The translations under genes and the position numbers were made by a program. Positions 22,319-33,384 of a stretch of DNA of 64,000 nt are shown piece after piece. The stretch spans positions 14,807,403 to 14,871,402 of the forward strand of contig NW_024040040.1 of NCBI RefSeq assembly GCF_014851395.1. The letters run 5' to 3'. A model generated the notes under the pieces. The model was not told the origin of the DNA. It was given only the letters and a program-made list of their open reading frames with translations, and did no database searches. The stretch is from Micropterus salmoides (Eukaryota; Chordata; Actinopteri; Centrarchiformes; Centrarchidae). How positions within the stretch are numbered: the first letter of the stretch is position 1; the number at the start of each line of letters is the position of its first letter.

Positions 22319-22482
22319 CGTTTTGCTACGTTTTGTCTGCGCTGAACTCGCCCCTGGTCTGCAACATGGCCAAGAAACTCCACGCCCATGGCTACCCAGT
22401 GTATGGCTTTATAGAGGAGAACGTGACCTCCTACAGGCTTATTAAAAACCTGGGCTTCACTGAAGATCCCTCATACAGATAA
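22319..22482 (+). pseudogene. N-acyltransferase (GNAT, glycine N-acyltransferase-like) C-terminal fragment
   Basis: Ends with MAKKLHAHGYPVYGFIEEN, then SYRLIKNLGFTEDPSYR and a stop. The N-x-x-S-x-x-L-x-x-x-LGF pattern is the last motif of GNAT enzymes, and the sequence resembles fish glycine N-acyltransferase-like proteins, which transfer acyl groups from CoA to amino acids. The acetyl-CoA loop and the rest of the enzyme are not present upstream in any frame, and no acceptor is obvious, so I read it as a fragment; it could be a last exon whose partners lie far away. Confidence 0.5.
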
Positions 22483-22979
22483 ACCTGGTTTAGATTCAAT
22501 GATCTTTAAAGTTGCTCTCAGAATGTTAGCTAATAAATGTGCCTTTGTAGCGTGTAAAGGGGAAAGGTAAAGTAAAAAGTTTCGTAAGACATTAAGGTGA
22601 AAAAGCTCATGCTACTGTTGTACTTCCTGTTTTGGTTCACTTACCTTAAACTGTAATAATCTGCTTCATGGACAGGCGCTTGCAGTGCTCTCTTCACAAA
22701 TCTCTTTTCAGAGAACGCACTTGATGCATGACTGGATGTGAAATGAAAAGAATAAAATCTTAATGTAACTGATGTGAATATTTAATCCTGCTCTGGTGCT
22801 AGGTGTAAATTAAAACTCGTGGCAGGGCTTCAGGTAATGCCAATGCTCGTTATTGAATTCTCTTTTCAGTTAACAATTTGGTCAATAAAAGGTCAAATAT
22901 AATGAGAAATCGCCATCAAAAGTAATCACAGCCCGAAGTGATGTCTTGAGACTATAAATTAATCAGTTAGATTTGAAAT

Positions 22980-23435
22980 TAAAGCTGCAAGCAGCGACGG
23001 CCCCTGCCATACGTCAAAAGCAAGTCATTGATCTCAGCTCACAGTAAGCTCAAGCAGGTAGATTGTGTCCGACTTGACTGCGCAGTTTTTATTTCCGCCC
23101 CTGCAGTCACATGCAGCTCACTTTAAGACTATCAAGTCGGCGAAAGTCAGCCACACTTATCTCGAACGCACCTTATACGTTATGTCTCAGTACGTTGAGT
23201 GTGGAACACGTTAAAATTTTATTTAAATTGCGTGATGAGTGTCACACAGCGTTGACTTCCTGTTGCCAGTAGGTGTCGGTACCACTATAAATGATTATTG
23301 GCTTGTAGATGTGTTAGGGGCGGGACAGTTATCAAGCACATACATTTTTTTTGCAGATTTGAGCATGTAAAGTTACAATGACTTCCTGTTTCACGGCGAA
23401 GCGTGGGACTTCGCCAGAACAACTTCCGGTTCAAG
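22980..23435. repeat. Dispersed teleost repeat
   Basis: Starts TTAAAGCTGCAAGCAGCGAC and includes GACTTCCTGTTGCCAGTAGG and GGGGCGGGACAGTTATCAAG, strings I associate with an abundant fish repeat of unclear class. Confidence 0.45.
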
Positions 23436-24955
23436 CGAGGCTCGAAGAGTGAGCAAACGAAAAATAAGAAACTTGAGATGCACCTTGTATTATCCCTGGA
23501 TAGTCGGAGCTGCTGTAGATCACCTCGGCACTGTATTCCCGGTAGTCAAATTGGCCCTTGTCGGTCTCGTCGGAGGTGTTCGGCCCGATTCTTGTGCCTA
23601 TTCCTGTGTCCCGCCAGCATTCCCCGCTGTGTTCTCTTTGCCTCTGGCCTGAAAACCTCCTCCTGTTAGCAGCAGTTAGCAGATACTCTAGTAATAAGCT
23701 GCCCCCTATTTGTTTGGAGCATGAATTCAACAAACTGTATCTTTAAGACAGATATAATCCGACTCGACTCAAGGTGACGAAAGTCCCCCCCAGTAGTTCT
23801 GGGAAATGAAGGAAGAAAATATTGCAGCATGTGGAACAAACAATTTAATATAATTACAAAAATTAGGCACAAAGCTGGTTCACAATGTATAAGGAATATA
23901 GCAGAATAAATACCATGCTGTTTTCTTATAAATAAGCACACTTGAAAAGCTTTGACCTTCCTGCTATTACAGTGTACAAACTGATGTTTGGGGGAAGATG
24001 AGCCCAGAAATGAGCGGGTGTTTGGCGAATAACAAGTAGATGCAGAGCCTCCTGTGGTTCTTCCACTGAGGTCATCGCAACATAAAGTCCCTCATCTCAG
24101 GATCACTTTAGGAGTCTGCATGTTTTATGACGTAATTTCATCTTATATAAACACTGACATGGTGAACAGTTTGTGGAAACACAAATCATTCCCTACAGCA
24201 CAGCAAAGTCCCCCTATTGCTGACAGTCTGAGAGTGTGTTACAGAAACTTGCTAACTTGCAGATCCTCTCTTGGACTCCTCCTAACTTAAGACAGGAAGT
24301 TTCTGTAATTTAGCCCCTGGCTCATGTGGAGAAAGTGGTGTGTTGCTCAGGACAGCAACATGTTTCCCTGGAGAAGAGAGAAGGAACGTTAGTGCGATGG
24401 ATCAATAACCTGTCAATAAGACTGATTTATCACATACTTCTATGACGGGGTGTTCTCTTTGAAAATGACGACAGTGACCGAAATGATTAGTCTAAGCTTT
24501 CCACACATATCGTATATTTCATGTTCATATTCATGCTACAGTGGTGGTGAAGGGTTAATTGGTTAATCCTGACCCCATGTAAAGTAAATGCCTCATTCAA
24601 GTGACACTACTGAAAAGGCATATTTGGAGGGTTAGTGCTGTTGACACGTCTCCACTCAGACTAACCTGAATTTTATTACCTATCCATTCAAAATTACAAG
24701 GTATTGAAATTTATAAGTATACAGAATATTAATGAAAAGAAAATAATATTGTTATTTTAAAAAAAATCATAATTTGACACCATTACTACATATAATGATC
24801 TTTTTGAAAAATAATTATGAAATATAGGGAGCAAATTAAAACCCCTTTAAAAAAAATGTCCTTATTCAAACTATTTTACTTTATTTATGGATAAAGGGTG
24901 TCACAGGATGTACAGACTGTAAGTCCAAATAAATATTTTTTGGATATATAAATAA
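23436..24955. other. Intergenic, no recognised gene
   Basis: A minus-strand open stretch at 23450-23700 ends FDYREYSAEVIYSSSDYPG and has a possible donor near 23480, but no partner exons. The remainder is AT-rich. Confidence 0.3.
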
Positions 24956-25532
24956 GCAAAGGAAAACTCCCGCACGCTGTCTAATTTCCAAAGAATATAT
25001 TAACACAACGTTTCGGTACTAGACCTTCTTCAGGCAAATGGTGTTACATACTGAGAAGCCACCTTTTATAGGAGGTGACTTATTTGAAATTTCATTGGTA
25101 GTTTACATTACTGAAGTATGAGATGTATGAGAGTTTTTTGGTCCTATTGTGTTTTTTTGGGGTCATATGTCCTATGTATTTATCTAGTGTTATGTTTATT
25201 TGCTATTTCCTCTAAGTTATTTGTCTATTGATATATAAGGCACCGGTAAGATTTGCGAGTATGTCGATGTATGAGTGCATTTATTATATTATTCTGATGT
25301 ATATTCAGTATACAGATATCTACATTCATTTCATGGAAGTATGAATGAATGTTTTGTAATGGCTGCCATATCTGATGAGGAAGTAGGTGATTGGTGTAGA
25401 CAAAATAAGTCACCTCCTATAAAAGATGGCTTCTCACTATATAACACTATTTGCCTGAAGAAGGTCTAGTACCGAAAAGTTGTGTTAATATATTCCTTGC
25501 AAGTTAGACAGTGTGCTGGAGTTTTTCTTTGC
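24956..25532. mobile_element. Inverted Penelope-like unit with 131-base arms
   Basis: Arms 24956-25086 and 25402-25532 are near-perfect reverse complements. Each contains the CTGAAGAAGGTCTAGTACCG motif (25010-25033 minus; 25455-25478 plus), a hammerhead-like sequence typical of Penelope-like ends. The 315-base centre has no ORF. Confidence 0.65.
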
Positions 25533-25835
25533 TTCGTTTGACTTTTTTGTCCCCCTCCAACGCACCTGTTTCCCGTTTTTGAGGTGCGAAGTTAATTACT
25601 GTTCTGGATATATAAATAAGACTTGCCCAGGGAGCACCGGGGGCCTGTGACAACAGGCTACAAGCTAAATGAATTACAGAATTAATCTATATCAGAACAT
25701 GTACAAAAAACATATTCATTAATGAATTTAATCAGATGTTTTAAACAGCTCTGTTATTATTCCGAAACACATAAAGAGACCTCTTCAAGAGATTGTTAAT
25801 GAGTATGGCGGCTGATTACTAAGTTTTAAGTATCT

Positions 25836-25841
25836 TTTATT
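25836..25841 (-). promoter_or_regulatory. smim11: smim11 polyadenylation signal
   Basis: Minus-strand AATAAA about 65 bases after the smim11 stop codon. Confidence 0.6.
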
Positions 25842-25904
25842 AAACACATGAGTGTATGAGTAGGTACAGGTCAGTACCTGTGTACAGCCGCTTCTTTCCT
25901 CTGC

Positions 25905-27345
25905 TCAGTCTTCCTTCTTGCTTTCGATAAGCTCCTGGGTCTGCTGGGCTAGCCTCCTCTTCTCAGCCTGCTCCTTCTTCAGGGCCTTCTCTATTTTATT
26001 ACTCTGGTAGATCTTCACCCCGGCGAACGCCAGACACAGCAGCAGTGTCTTTAGGGCCAGGATGTACAGGAGGAGGGGGACATTGTCCAAAGCCTGAAGA
26101 TAGATTGTGTTTATGTTATTAACACAGCTGCTCTAACTGTTTACTTTTGATTATTTGTTTTTCTTGCGGACAAACTTTACCAGTGAATGAAGGGAAAAGA
26201 AAGCTCTGGAACAGTCAGGGATGCTGGAGAACATGTTTCTCATCTCCAATTGATTGGTTTGGCCTAATAATCACATATTCCAATGATGTGATCCACCAAA
26301 TAACACTGCAGGATATTCTGTTATCATCAACGATGTAATCTATGATAATCACACTTCAGGATGTTCTCTTACTAATGATTAAATTTGGAGTGACAAAGAT
26401 CTGGTTTATTAAAAACAGCAGAAGTAGCCAGCTAGGCTGCTGCAGAAGTAAACCATCATGAACAAATCCACCACAAACGCGTGGTGATAAAGGGGTCACT
26501 TTTAAAATAAGATTATTATAGTAGCTTTGATGGTAATAGGGTTGTGTCTCAAAGCGATATATCACCGATGAATCAACCTCTAGGTCCCTCTTCAGAGGCC
26601 CCAGCTGTCCAAATGGGAGATGGAAGTTAATTTAGTCACAGAGAGAGGAGGAGGTGTGTGAAAGGGGGAAGCAGCTGCAAACCGTGTGCATTCTGGACTT
26701 AACAGTTGTAACAGTGTATCCAAAATTTCATTCAGAAATTGTACAATTTTCAAATTGCTATGCCAACTGACCCAAATTTAACACAAAGTTTAGGTCAAGA
26801 CGTTTTCATTATCCCTACAGAAAACTCTTTAATTCGTCTTACATCCAGCCAGTCAAGTGGAATTTATTTCAGTTATTTGTAACTGTTTTGTTACAACTGC
26901 CTCAGAATGTTGTTACTTATCTGTATATTTAACAACTTAATTACTAATCTTATGTTTCTGCAAATGTTTTGTTGTTTTTATGTCACGCTTGTTTCCCATC
27001 CCAATAACGCCAATTTGAATATTAATGTTATTCTCAATCTATTAATAGCGTACGTACGCACTTCCAACCGGAGTGTAGCAACACACAGATAAGCAGCACA
27101 CCCAGAACAGAGAGACGGTATGACAGATAAAGAAAGTGTTTAGCCACAACTTCGACCTAAATGTGAAGTTGTGACATATTATGCGACACACGCAAACTTG
27201 CTCAGCTAACACTTAGCAACGTCAGCATTATGCTAGTGACAGCTGAGACAGCATACGGTTTATCAAAAAAAGAGCCAAATACAAAACATGCCCAAGGTAT
27301 CTATAAAAGAATACATCAGAGCTTATTTACCTTCCAGTTGATCAT
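25905..27345 (-). CDS. smim11: Small integral membrane protein 11
   Basis: Two coding exons: 27331-27345 (ATG-ATC-AAC-TGG-AAG, donor GTAAAT) and 25905-26093 (acceptor TTCAG). Together they give a 67-residue micro-protein. After MINWK comes ALDNVPLLLYILALKTLLLC, a single transmembrane helix, then GVKIYQ and a basic/acidic helical tail rich in Lys, Glu and Gln ending KKED. Human SMIM11 has the same plan (MNWKVLEHVPLLLYILAAKT...) with 58 residues, so the fish tail is longer. Function is unknown beyond membrane localisation. The tiny first exon was found by looking upstream for a matching MNWK start with a donor. The 1.24 kb intron shows no other gene. Confidence 0.9.
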
Positions 27346-28241
27346 TTTAGCTTCGGTAGTATTGAAGATTCTTCTTCTTGCGACAGCCAAAATTGTATTA
27401 ATGCTTCTCACCAGGAGGCGGGGCTTTAAGTGACAAGCCAATCGCAATGCAGTCTCCGTATGACGTAATCTGTGCTGCATTCAAATCTGATGGGGCAATC
27501 AGTCTAGCACATGCTTGAAGGTTCTAGTAGTCGAGAGAAAGATGCATAGATACTTTCATTAATCATCAGAAAAAGGCTTTTTGGAGATAGTGGAGGTGTG
27601 GGTCCCTCGCCAGAATGTGCTTTCTTAGCATATTCAGATTCATTCTAGATAGACTCATAGCTTGTTCCCTAGCAAGTTACTTATTAACGATTATACTCAT
27701 AAACCACTTCACGAAAGTAAGGAAAAAACACTCAACAACCAAGCACCAAAATCACAAATAACACATGACCAAACCAGTGACTTGATTACAAATATGAATG
27801 TGAAATCGGGGCCTTTTTAATTAATTCAGATGTGTCTTGTACGTTACATCCTGAGTCTAAGTGGATACAATTCAGTAGCTCTGATTACATAAACTAATAT
27901 AATCTAAAACAACCACAAAACAACTGCGGTAAGATAGAGGGGATTTTTTGAAAATAGAGAAATAGGGTACCTCTCTACGTCAATTCTACCGGTTGCTTCA
28001 TTTGAATGACGTGGCAACTTTCCATTGGTGGGAGGTCACAGTGCACGATGCCTTCTAGTGCCGTCGGGTAAACTCATAGGATAAACCTGCAAGAATACAT
28101 CATACACACTTACTATCCTACTATGTGTGCCAACACAACTTGATACAAATTTCTAAAACTTCAAATCATAGAAATATCACTATATCATATTGTGTACTTC
28201 AATATATTATATAATTGCACAAATATACACAGACATGCGTA
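27346..28241. other. smim11 upstream region
   Basis: Contains a GGGGCTTTAAG stretch and a plus-strand AGCCAATCGC (CCAAT-type) at about 27436. Otherwise AT-rich with no gene seen. Confidence 0.35.
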
Positions 28242-28323
28242 GTCACGGTGGCCGAGAGGTTAAGGCGTTGGACTCGAAATCCAATGGGGTTTCCCCGCAC
28301 AGGTTCGAATCCTGTTCGTGACG
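28242..28323 (+). tRNA. tRNA-Ser (CGA)
   Basis: An 82-nt cloverleaf with a long variable arm. The acceptor stem GTCACGG pairs with CGTGAC. The A box is TGGCCGAGAGG, the anticodon loop CTCGAAA gives CGA, the type-II variable arm is TGGGGTTTCCCCGCA and the B box is GGTTCGAATCC. No intron and no encoded CCA. A run of seven T at 28328-28335 is a good RNA polymerase III terminator. It reads UCG codons. All internal promoter elements are intact, so it is probably active. Confidence 0.97.
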
Positions 28324-28327
28324 AGGT

Positions 28328-28335
28328 TCTTTTTT
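28328..28335 (+). terminator. RNA polymerase III terminator of tRNA-Ser
   Basis: T-run immediately downstream of the tRNA discriminator base. Confidence 0.85.
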
Positions 28336-28986
28336 TCGTTTTACATTATTGCTTTGACCGACAGCACGGCAAAATTGTATGTTTCCAACGCCAGCGGGAA
28401 CTTCCGGATCTCAAAAATGTAACCAATAGCGTAGGGAAGTGCCTTAAACCTGCATCCTTCTAATGGAAAGAAGAGGGCGACAACAAACACAAGTAAGCGG
28501 TTGGGTCTCGTTTTGCAGCCCGTCAATTTTTAAATACCGGTATCTTTTATGCTGACGATACAGTCTATACGATAAACGGAGCAACTTTTAGAGCTTTAGT
28601 GGCCCCGTGTATCATCATCTTAAATCTAAATTTAAGCCATGGGGTCTAGTTTATATTTCGGTAGGATTACAGCGAGTAATCGATCCAAAATAATAAAGCG
28701 ATCCAAATAATCCCAATGTCATAGCAAAAGTTCTCCGTGGCCATTAAACCCCGGTCAAAAGTTTTAGGGACAAATACATAATCGTAATCATATAACTAAC
28801 CATCACAAACATGGCAACAAACGGACAAGACAGTAACGTTACTGACCTATCGTTTGTGCGAAACAGCACAGGTAACGTTGCTCACCTATCCAGCAAAGCA
28901 GTTGTTGGTTTTCATTCCTTTCAAATCTAGAAGGTTTTTCCAGCATTGAAACACCTCACCGATGTTAACACGGGTCCTCCCCTTAC

Positions 28987-29025
28987 CTGTTCAGACCTTT
29001 TCCTCTTCGGCTGTTTCCCCGCCAT
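28987..29025 (-). CDS. Putative first coding exon (MAGKQPKRKRSEQ)
   Basis: A minus-strand ATG in a good context (GAGATGG) starts a 13-codon phase-0 stretch ending at a strong donor CAG|GTAAGG. The highly basic KRKR segment suggests a nuclear signal. No second exon was found before smim11, and I do not recognise the gene, so this may be chance. Confidence 0.3.
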
Positions 29026-29204
29026 CTCTCCTTCTGGACAGGTCCTAGAATCCCGTAATGAGTCCAGTTTGACTGTACCGGTGTTTGCGTCTTCATCTCT
29101 GCTCCATACCGCCACCTGTTGCTGATTGGCTGGAGCAATGTTTTGGGGATCACAAGGAGTCACTTTGTTTGTGTTACATTTACAGACCCACGACTGTGTA
29201 GGAA

Positions 29205-31750
29205 AATAATAATAATAATAATAATCTTTATTTGTAGAGCACTTTTCAAAAACAAGTTACAAAGTGCTTTAACAAGTGTAAAGACAATAATACCCAAGAG
29301 ACAATAATACAAAAACAATAAAAGATAAAAGCATGAAAACATTGAAAAGACTAAAATACACGTTTAAGATACATATAAAATTAGTAAAATAGAATAAAAT
29401 AAAAGGGATAAAATAAAGTTAAATAAGATTGGGAAAGGCTCTCCTATAAAAGTGTGTTTTAAGAAGGGACTTCTTCTGACTCAGCCGACCTGATTTCCTC
29501 AGGCAGGCTGTTCCAGAGCCTCAGGGCCCTGACAGCAAACGCTCTGTCCCCTTTAGTTTTCAGTCGAGACTCTGGAACAGACAACAGACCTCTGCCCGAG
29601 GATCTCAAGGTATGTGCTGGTGTGTATGGGACTAAAAGTTCAGAAATATAACAAGGCGAGAGGCCATGGAGAGCTTTAAATGTGATCAATAGAATTTTAA
29701 AGTCAATTCTAAAAAATACTGGGAGCCAGTGTAGTGAAGCTAAAATAGGAGTAGCTCCACAGCTGAGTTCTGGACAGTCTGGAGTCGATCAATAGATTTT
29801 TGGGTTAAACAGGTGAAAAGGCTGTTGCAATAATCCAGGCGTGATGAGATGAAGGCGTGTAAAATGGTCTCGGTGTCCTTAAAAGTTAACATAGATCGAA
29901 TTTTTGCTATATTTCTAAGTTGATAAAAACATGATTGAACAAGCTTTGTGGTGTGCTGCTCGAAATTTAAATTACTATCAAACCAAACACCAAGGTTCTT
30001 TGCCACAGGCTTAATGTGATTTACTAGGGAACCAGCAGATGGCAGTATTTGTTTTGCCATCTGCTGGGACCCAATGACCAGGATTTCTGTTTTGTCTGAG
30101 TTCAGTTGGAGGAAATTATTTGGCATCCATTTTTTTACTTCACAAAGGCAGTTGTTAAGTGAACTCAGCATTCCAGGGTCTTTGGATCTGACGGGCAAGT
30201 ACATTTGTGTGTCATCAGCATAAATATGAAAAGAAATTCCATGTTTATGGATAATATGTCCAAGGGGAAGCAGATACAAGGAAAAAAAATGGGTCCTAAG
30301 ACTGACCCCTGAGGCACACCATATTTAACTGGACAGGACGAAGAGACATAGTTGTTTACAGACACGCAAAACTTCCTATTTGACAGGTAGGATGAAAACC
30401 ATTCTAAGGCAGTACCAGAGATCCCCACCCAGTGCCTCAGTCTGTCTAACATGATGTTGTGATCAATGGTGTCAAAAGCAGCGCTAAGGTCCAGGAGTAC
30501 CAGGACTGAGCACATGCCTTCATCAGCAGACATTAAAAGGTCATTGGTCGCAGTCTCAGTGCTGTGGTACTTCCTGAAACCACATTGAAACTTTTCAAAT
30601 ATTTTGTTATTTTCCAGTACAGTGAGCAGCTGTTTGGACACAATTCTTTCTAGAATCTTTGCATAAAAGGCAGTTTTGAAATTGGTCTAAAATTATGTGG
30701 GAGGGAGGGATCTAAACCAAGTTTCTTTAAAAGTGGGTTCACACAAGCCGTTTTAAAATAATCAGGGACACAACCAGTAGATAGGGAGCTGTTGAAAACA
30801 GAGATCAAATGGGGCCCAACAGAATCTATTACTTTCAGTAAAAACTTTGTAGGTATTACATCAAGTGGGCTGGAGGACACTCTCATTTGTGATACTGTTT
30901 TTAAAAGCTCAGACAAGTCGATGGGATAAAACTGGTTAAAACTCTCTTGTTGCTGGTGAGGAACCTTTGAGTAAGAGGCCACGGAGAGGCTCTGATTGAC
31001 ACCACCTTATTGGTAAAATAAGATAAAAACAATTCACAGTCGTCATTATTTCCATCTGAGGCATAAGGAGGGGTTGGGTTTACCAGCTGATCCACAGTCT
31101 TAAACAGAAACCTGGGGTTGTGTTTATGTGTAGTAATGAGTTCAGAAAAATAGTGTGTTCTCGCATCCTTAACCATGTTATTGTAGTTAATTAATAAATC
31201 CTTCAGACTGAGGTAATGGACTTGGAGACTTGATTTTTTCCATCTGCGCTCTGCTTTCCTGCATTCCCTTTTTAGGCTGCGAATGCTGTCATTTATCCAG
31301 GGTTGCTTACTAGCTTTAGACGTAGGCCTAACCTTTAGAGGAGCAGTAATATTTAGTGACGACAAGCAGATATGATTGAAGTGATCGACCAGATTGTTGG
31401 TGTTGGAATCAGACAGGTGTTGGCTTTGGCTCTGAAGGAATGCGCAAAACTTTGAAACACTTTGTTCATTAAAGATGCGAGAACACACGGCGAATCGCAG
31501 CTAAAAATAATACATCTGTGGTCAGATATGGTCATGTCCACTAATTCCACAGAGGAAATGCTGACACCCTGGGTAAAAACCAAGTCCAGTGTATGACCAC
31601 GGTTATGTGTTTGCCCTTTGACATGTTTGAAGTTAAAAGAAGTGCCCATATTTAAAAAGTCAGTTGTATTAACATTGGTGGGGTCATCAACATGAATATT
31701 AAAATCGCCACAAAGAACAATTCTGTCATAAAAAAATGGGCACAAAACAG
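29205..31750 (-). mobile_element. L2-clade LINE, 5'-truncated and frameshifted
   Basis: Minus-strand ORF pieces follow the L2 order. 31353-31745 holds the endonuclease C-terminal half (VLCGDFNIHVD and ISDHRCI). 30901-31488 is a linker. 30165-30641 holds RT blocks (LLDLSAAFDTIDHNIML, YGVPQGSVLGP) and 29740-30279 the catalytic FHIYADDTQMYL. 29459-29689 carries the C-terminal LKTKGDRAFAVRALRLWNSL. The 3' tail is an (ATT)n run at 29207-29227 preceded by the TTTGTAGAGCACTTTTCAAA block. At least four frameshifts; the endonuclease N-terminus is missing. Dead copy. Confidence 0.92.
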
Positions 31751-32179
31751 AGAGCTAACGAACCGTGAGGAAATATTTGCTAAATTTAACAAAAACACTT
31801 TACTAACGAGTGTCTCAACACAAGGTTGTATAACACACACAGAACTTAATAATTAAATGTATATTAAAATATGGTAACATATAAAATAAAGAAAAGAAAA
31901 GAAAAGAATATTAGGAGTGTTTTTCTTTTCATTTTTCTGGTAAGTACTTTTTGTTTAAAGCCTGTTTTTCGCTAACCAAAATTAGCATCCAAGTTAATTT
32001 CACAATTAATCATCCAAATATGATCACATGATATCATATGAACTGAGTTAAAAAAAACAAGATGGCAACAGCCAAAATGCCGAACTCACTGCTTCAAAAC
32101 AGTAGTCCACAAACCAGTGGGTGATACTACAGTGACTACTTCCACTTCTTTTATACAGTGTAAGTTCCAGACTCGTACA
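31751..32179. other. Short AT-rich spacer between LINE and Tc1 element
   Basis: Contains an (AAAAG)n-like run at about 31890-31908; nothing else seen. Confidence 0.4.
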
Positions 32180-33384
32180 TACACTCACCTAAAGGGATTA
32201 TTAGGAACACCTGATCAATTTCTCATTAATGCAATTATCTAATCAACCAATCACATGGCAGTTGCTTCAATGCATTTAGGGGTGTGGTCCTGGTCAAGAC
32301 AATCTCCTGAACTCTAAACTGAATGTCAGAATGGGAAAGAAAGGTGATTTAAGCAATTTTGAGCGTGGCATGGTTGTTGGTGCCAGACGGGCCGGTCTGA
32401 GTATTTCACAATCTGCTCAGTTACTGGGATTTTCACGCACAACCATTTCTAGGATTTACAAAGAATGGTGTGAAAAGGGAAAAACATCCAGTATGCTGCA
32501 GTCCTGTGGGCAAAAATGCCTTGTTGATGCTAGAGGTCAGAGGAGAATGGGCCGACTGATTCAAGCTGATAGAAGAGGAACTTTGACTGAAATAACCACT
32601 CGTTACAACCGAGGTATGCAGCAAAGCATTTGTGAAGCCACAACACACATAACCTTGAGGCGGATGGGCTACAACAGAAGAAGACCCCACCGGGTACCAC
32701 TCATCTCCACTACAAATAGGAAAAAGAGGCTACAATTTGCAAGAGCTCACCAAAATTGGACAGTTGAAGACTGGAAAAATGTTGCCTGGTCTGATGAGTC
32801 TTGATTTCTGTTGAGACATTCAGATGGTAGAGTCAGAATTTGGCGTAAACAGAATGAGAACATGGATCCATCATGCCTTGTTACCACTGTGTGGGCTGGT
32901 GGTGGTGGTGTAATGGTGTGGGGGATGTTTTCTTGGCACACTTTAGGCCCCTTAGTGCCAATTGGGCATCGTTTAGATGCCACGGCCTACCTGAGCATTG
33001 TTTCTGACCATGTCCATCCCTTTATGGCCACCATGTACCCATCCTCTGATGGCCACTTCCAGCAGGATAATGCACCATGTCACAAAGCTCGAATCATTTC
33101 AAATTGGTTTCTTGAACATGACAATGAGTTCACTGTACTAAAATGGCCCCCACAGTCACCAGATCTCAACCCAATAGAGCATCTTTGGGATGTAGTGGAA
33201 CGGGAGCTTCGTGCCCTGGATGTGCATCCCACAAATCTCCATCAACTGCAAGATGCTATCCTATCAATATGGGCCAACATCTCTAAAGAATGCTTTCAGC
33301 ACCTTGTTGAATCAATGCCACGTAGAATTAAGGCAGTTTTGAAGGCGATGTATGGTGTTCCTAATAATCCTTTAGGTGAGTGTA
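32180..33384 (+). mobile_element. Tc1/mariner transposon, nearly intact
   Basis: Terminal inverted repeats of about 30 bases (CACTCACCTAAAGGGATTAT... from 32182, and the reverse ending GGTGAGTG at 33382) flanked by TA on both sides. One transposase gene inside. Confidence 0.92.
32331..33353 (+). pseudogene. Tc1/mariner transposase, one in-frame stop
   Basis: Reading frame starting MGKKGDLSNFERGMVVGARR with the paired helix-turn-helix DNA-binding region (SISQSAQLLGFSRTTISRIY), then the catalytic domain. The catalytic residues are the Asp of WSDES, the Asp of QQDNAPCH and the Glu of LNPIEHLW. The last two are separated by 36 residues, not the 34 usual in Tc1. A single TGA at 32802-32804 splits the gene; the context (DES-stop-FLL) fits an original Arg codon CGA changed by C-to-T. 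The frame then stays open through the 3' inverted repeat to 33488, so the normal stop is also lost. Confidence 0.9.

Noticed and set aside
23431..23733. 100-codon minus-strand frame (QFDYREYSAEVIYSSSD...)
   Set aside because: One half-plausible exon-like end, but no partner, no known motif and neighbouring repeats; left as unassigned.
28462..28491. Plus-strand ATG followed by ten codons and a GTAAGC donor (MERRGRQQTQ)
   Set aside because: Basic, short and without a partner exon; chance occurrence is likely.
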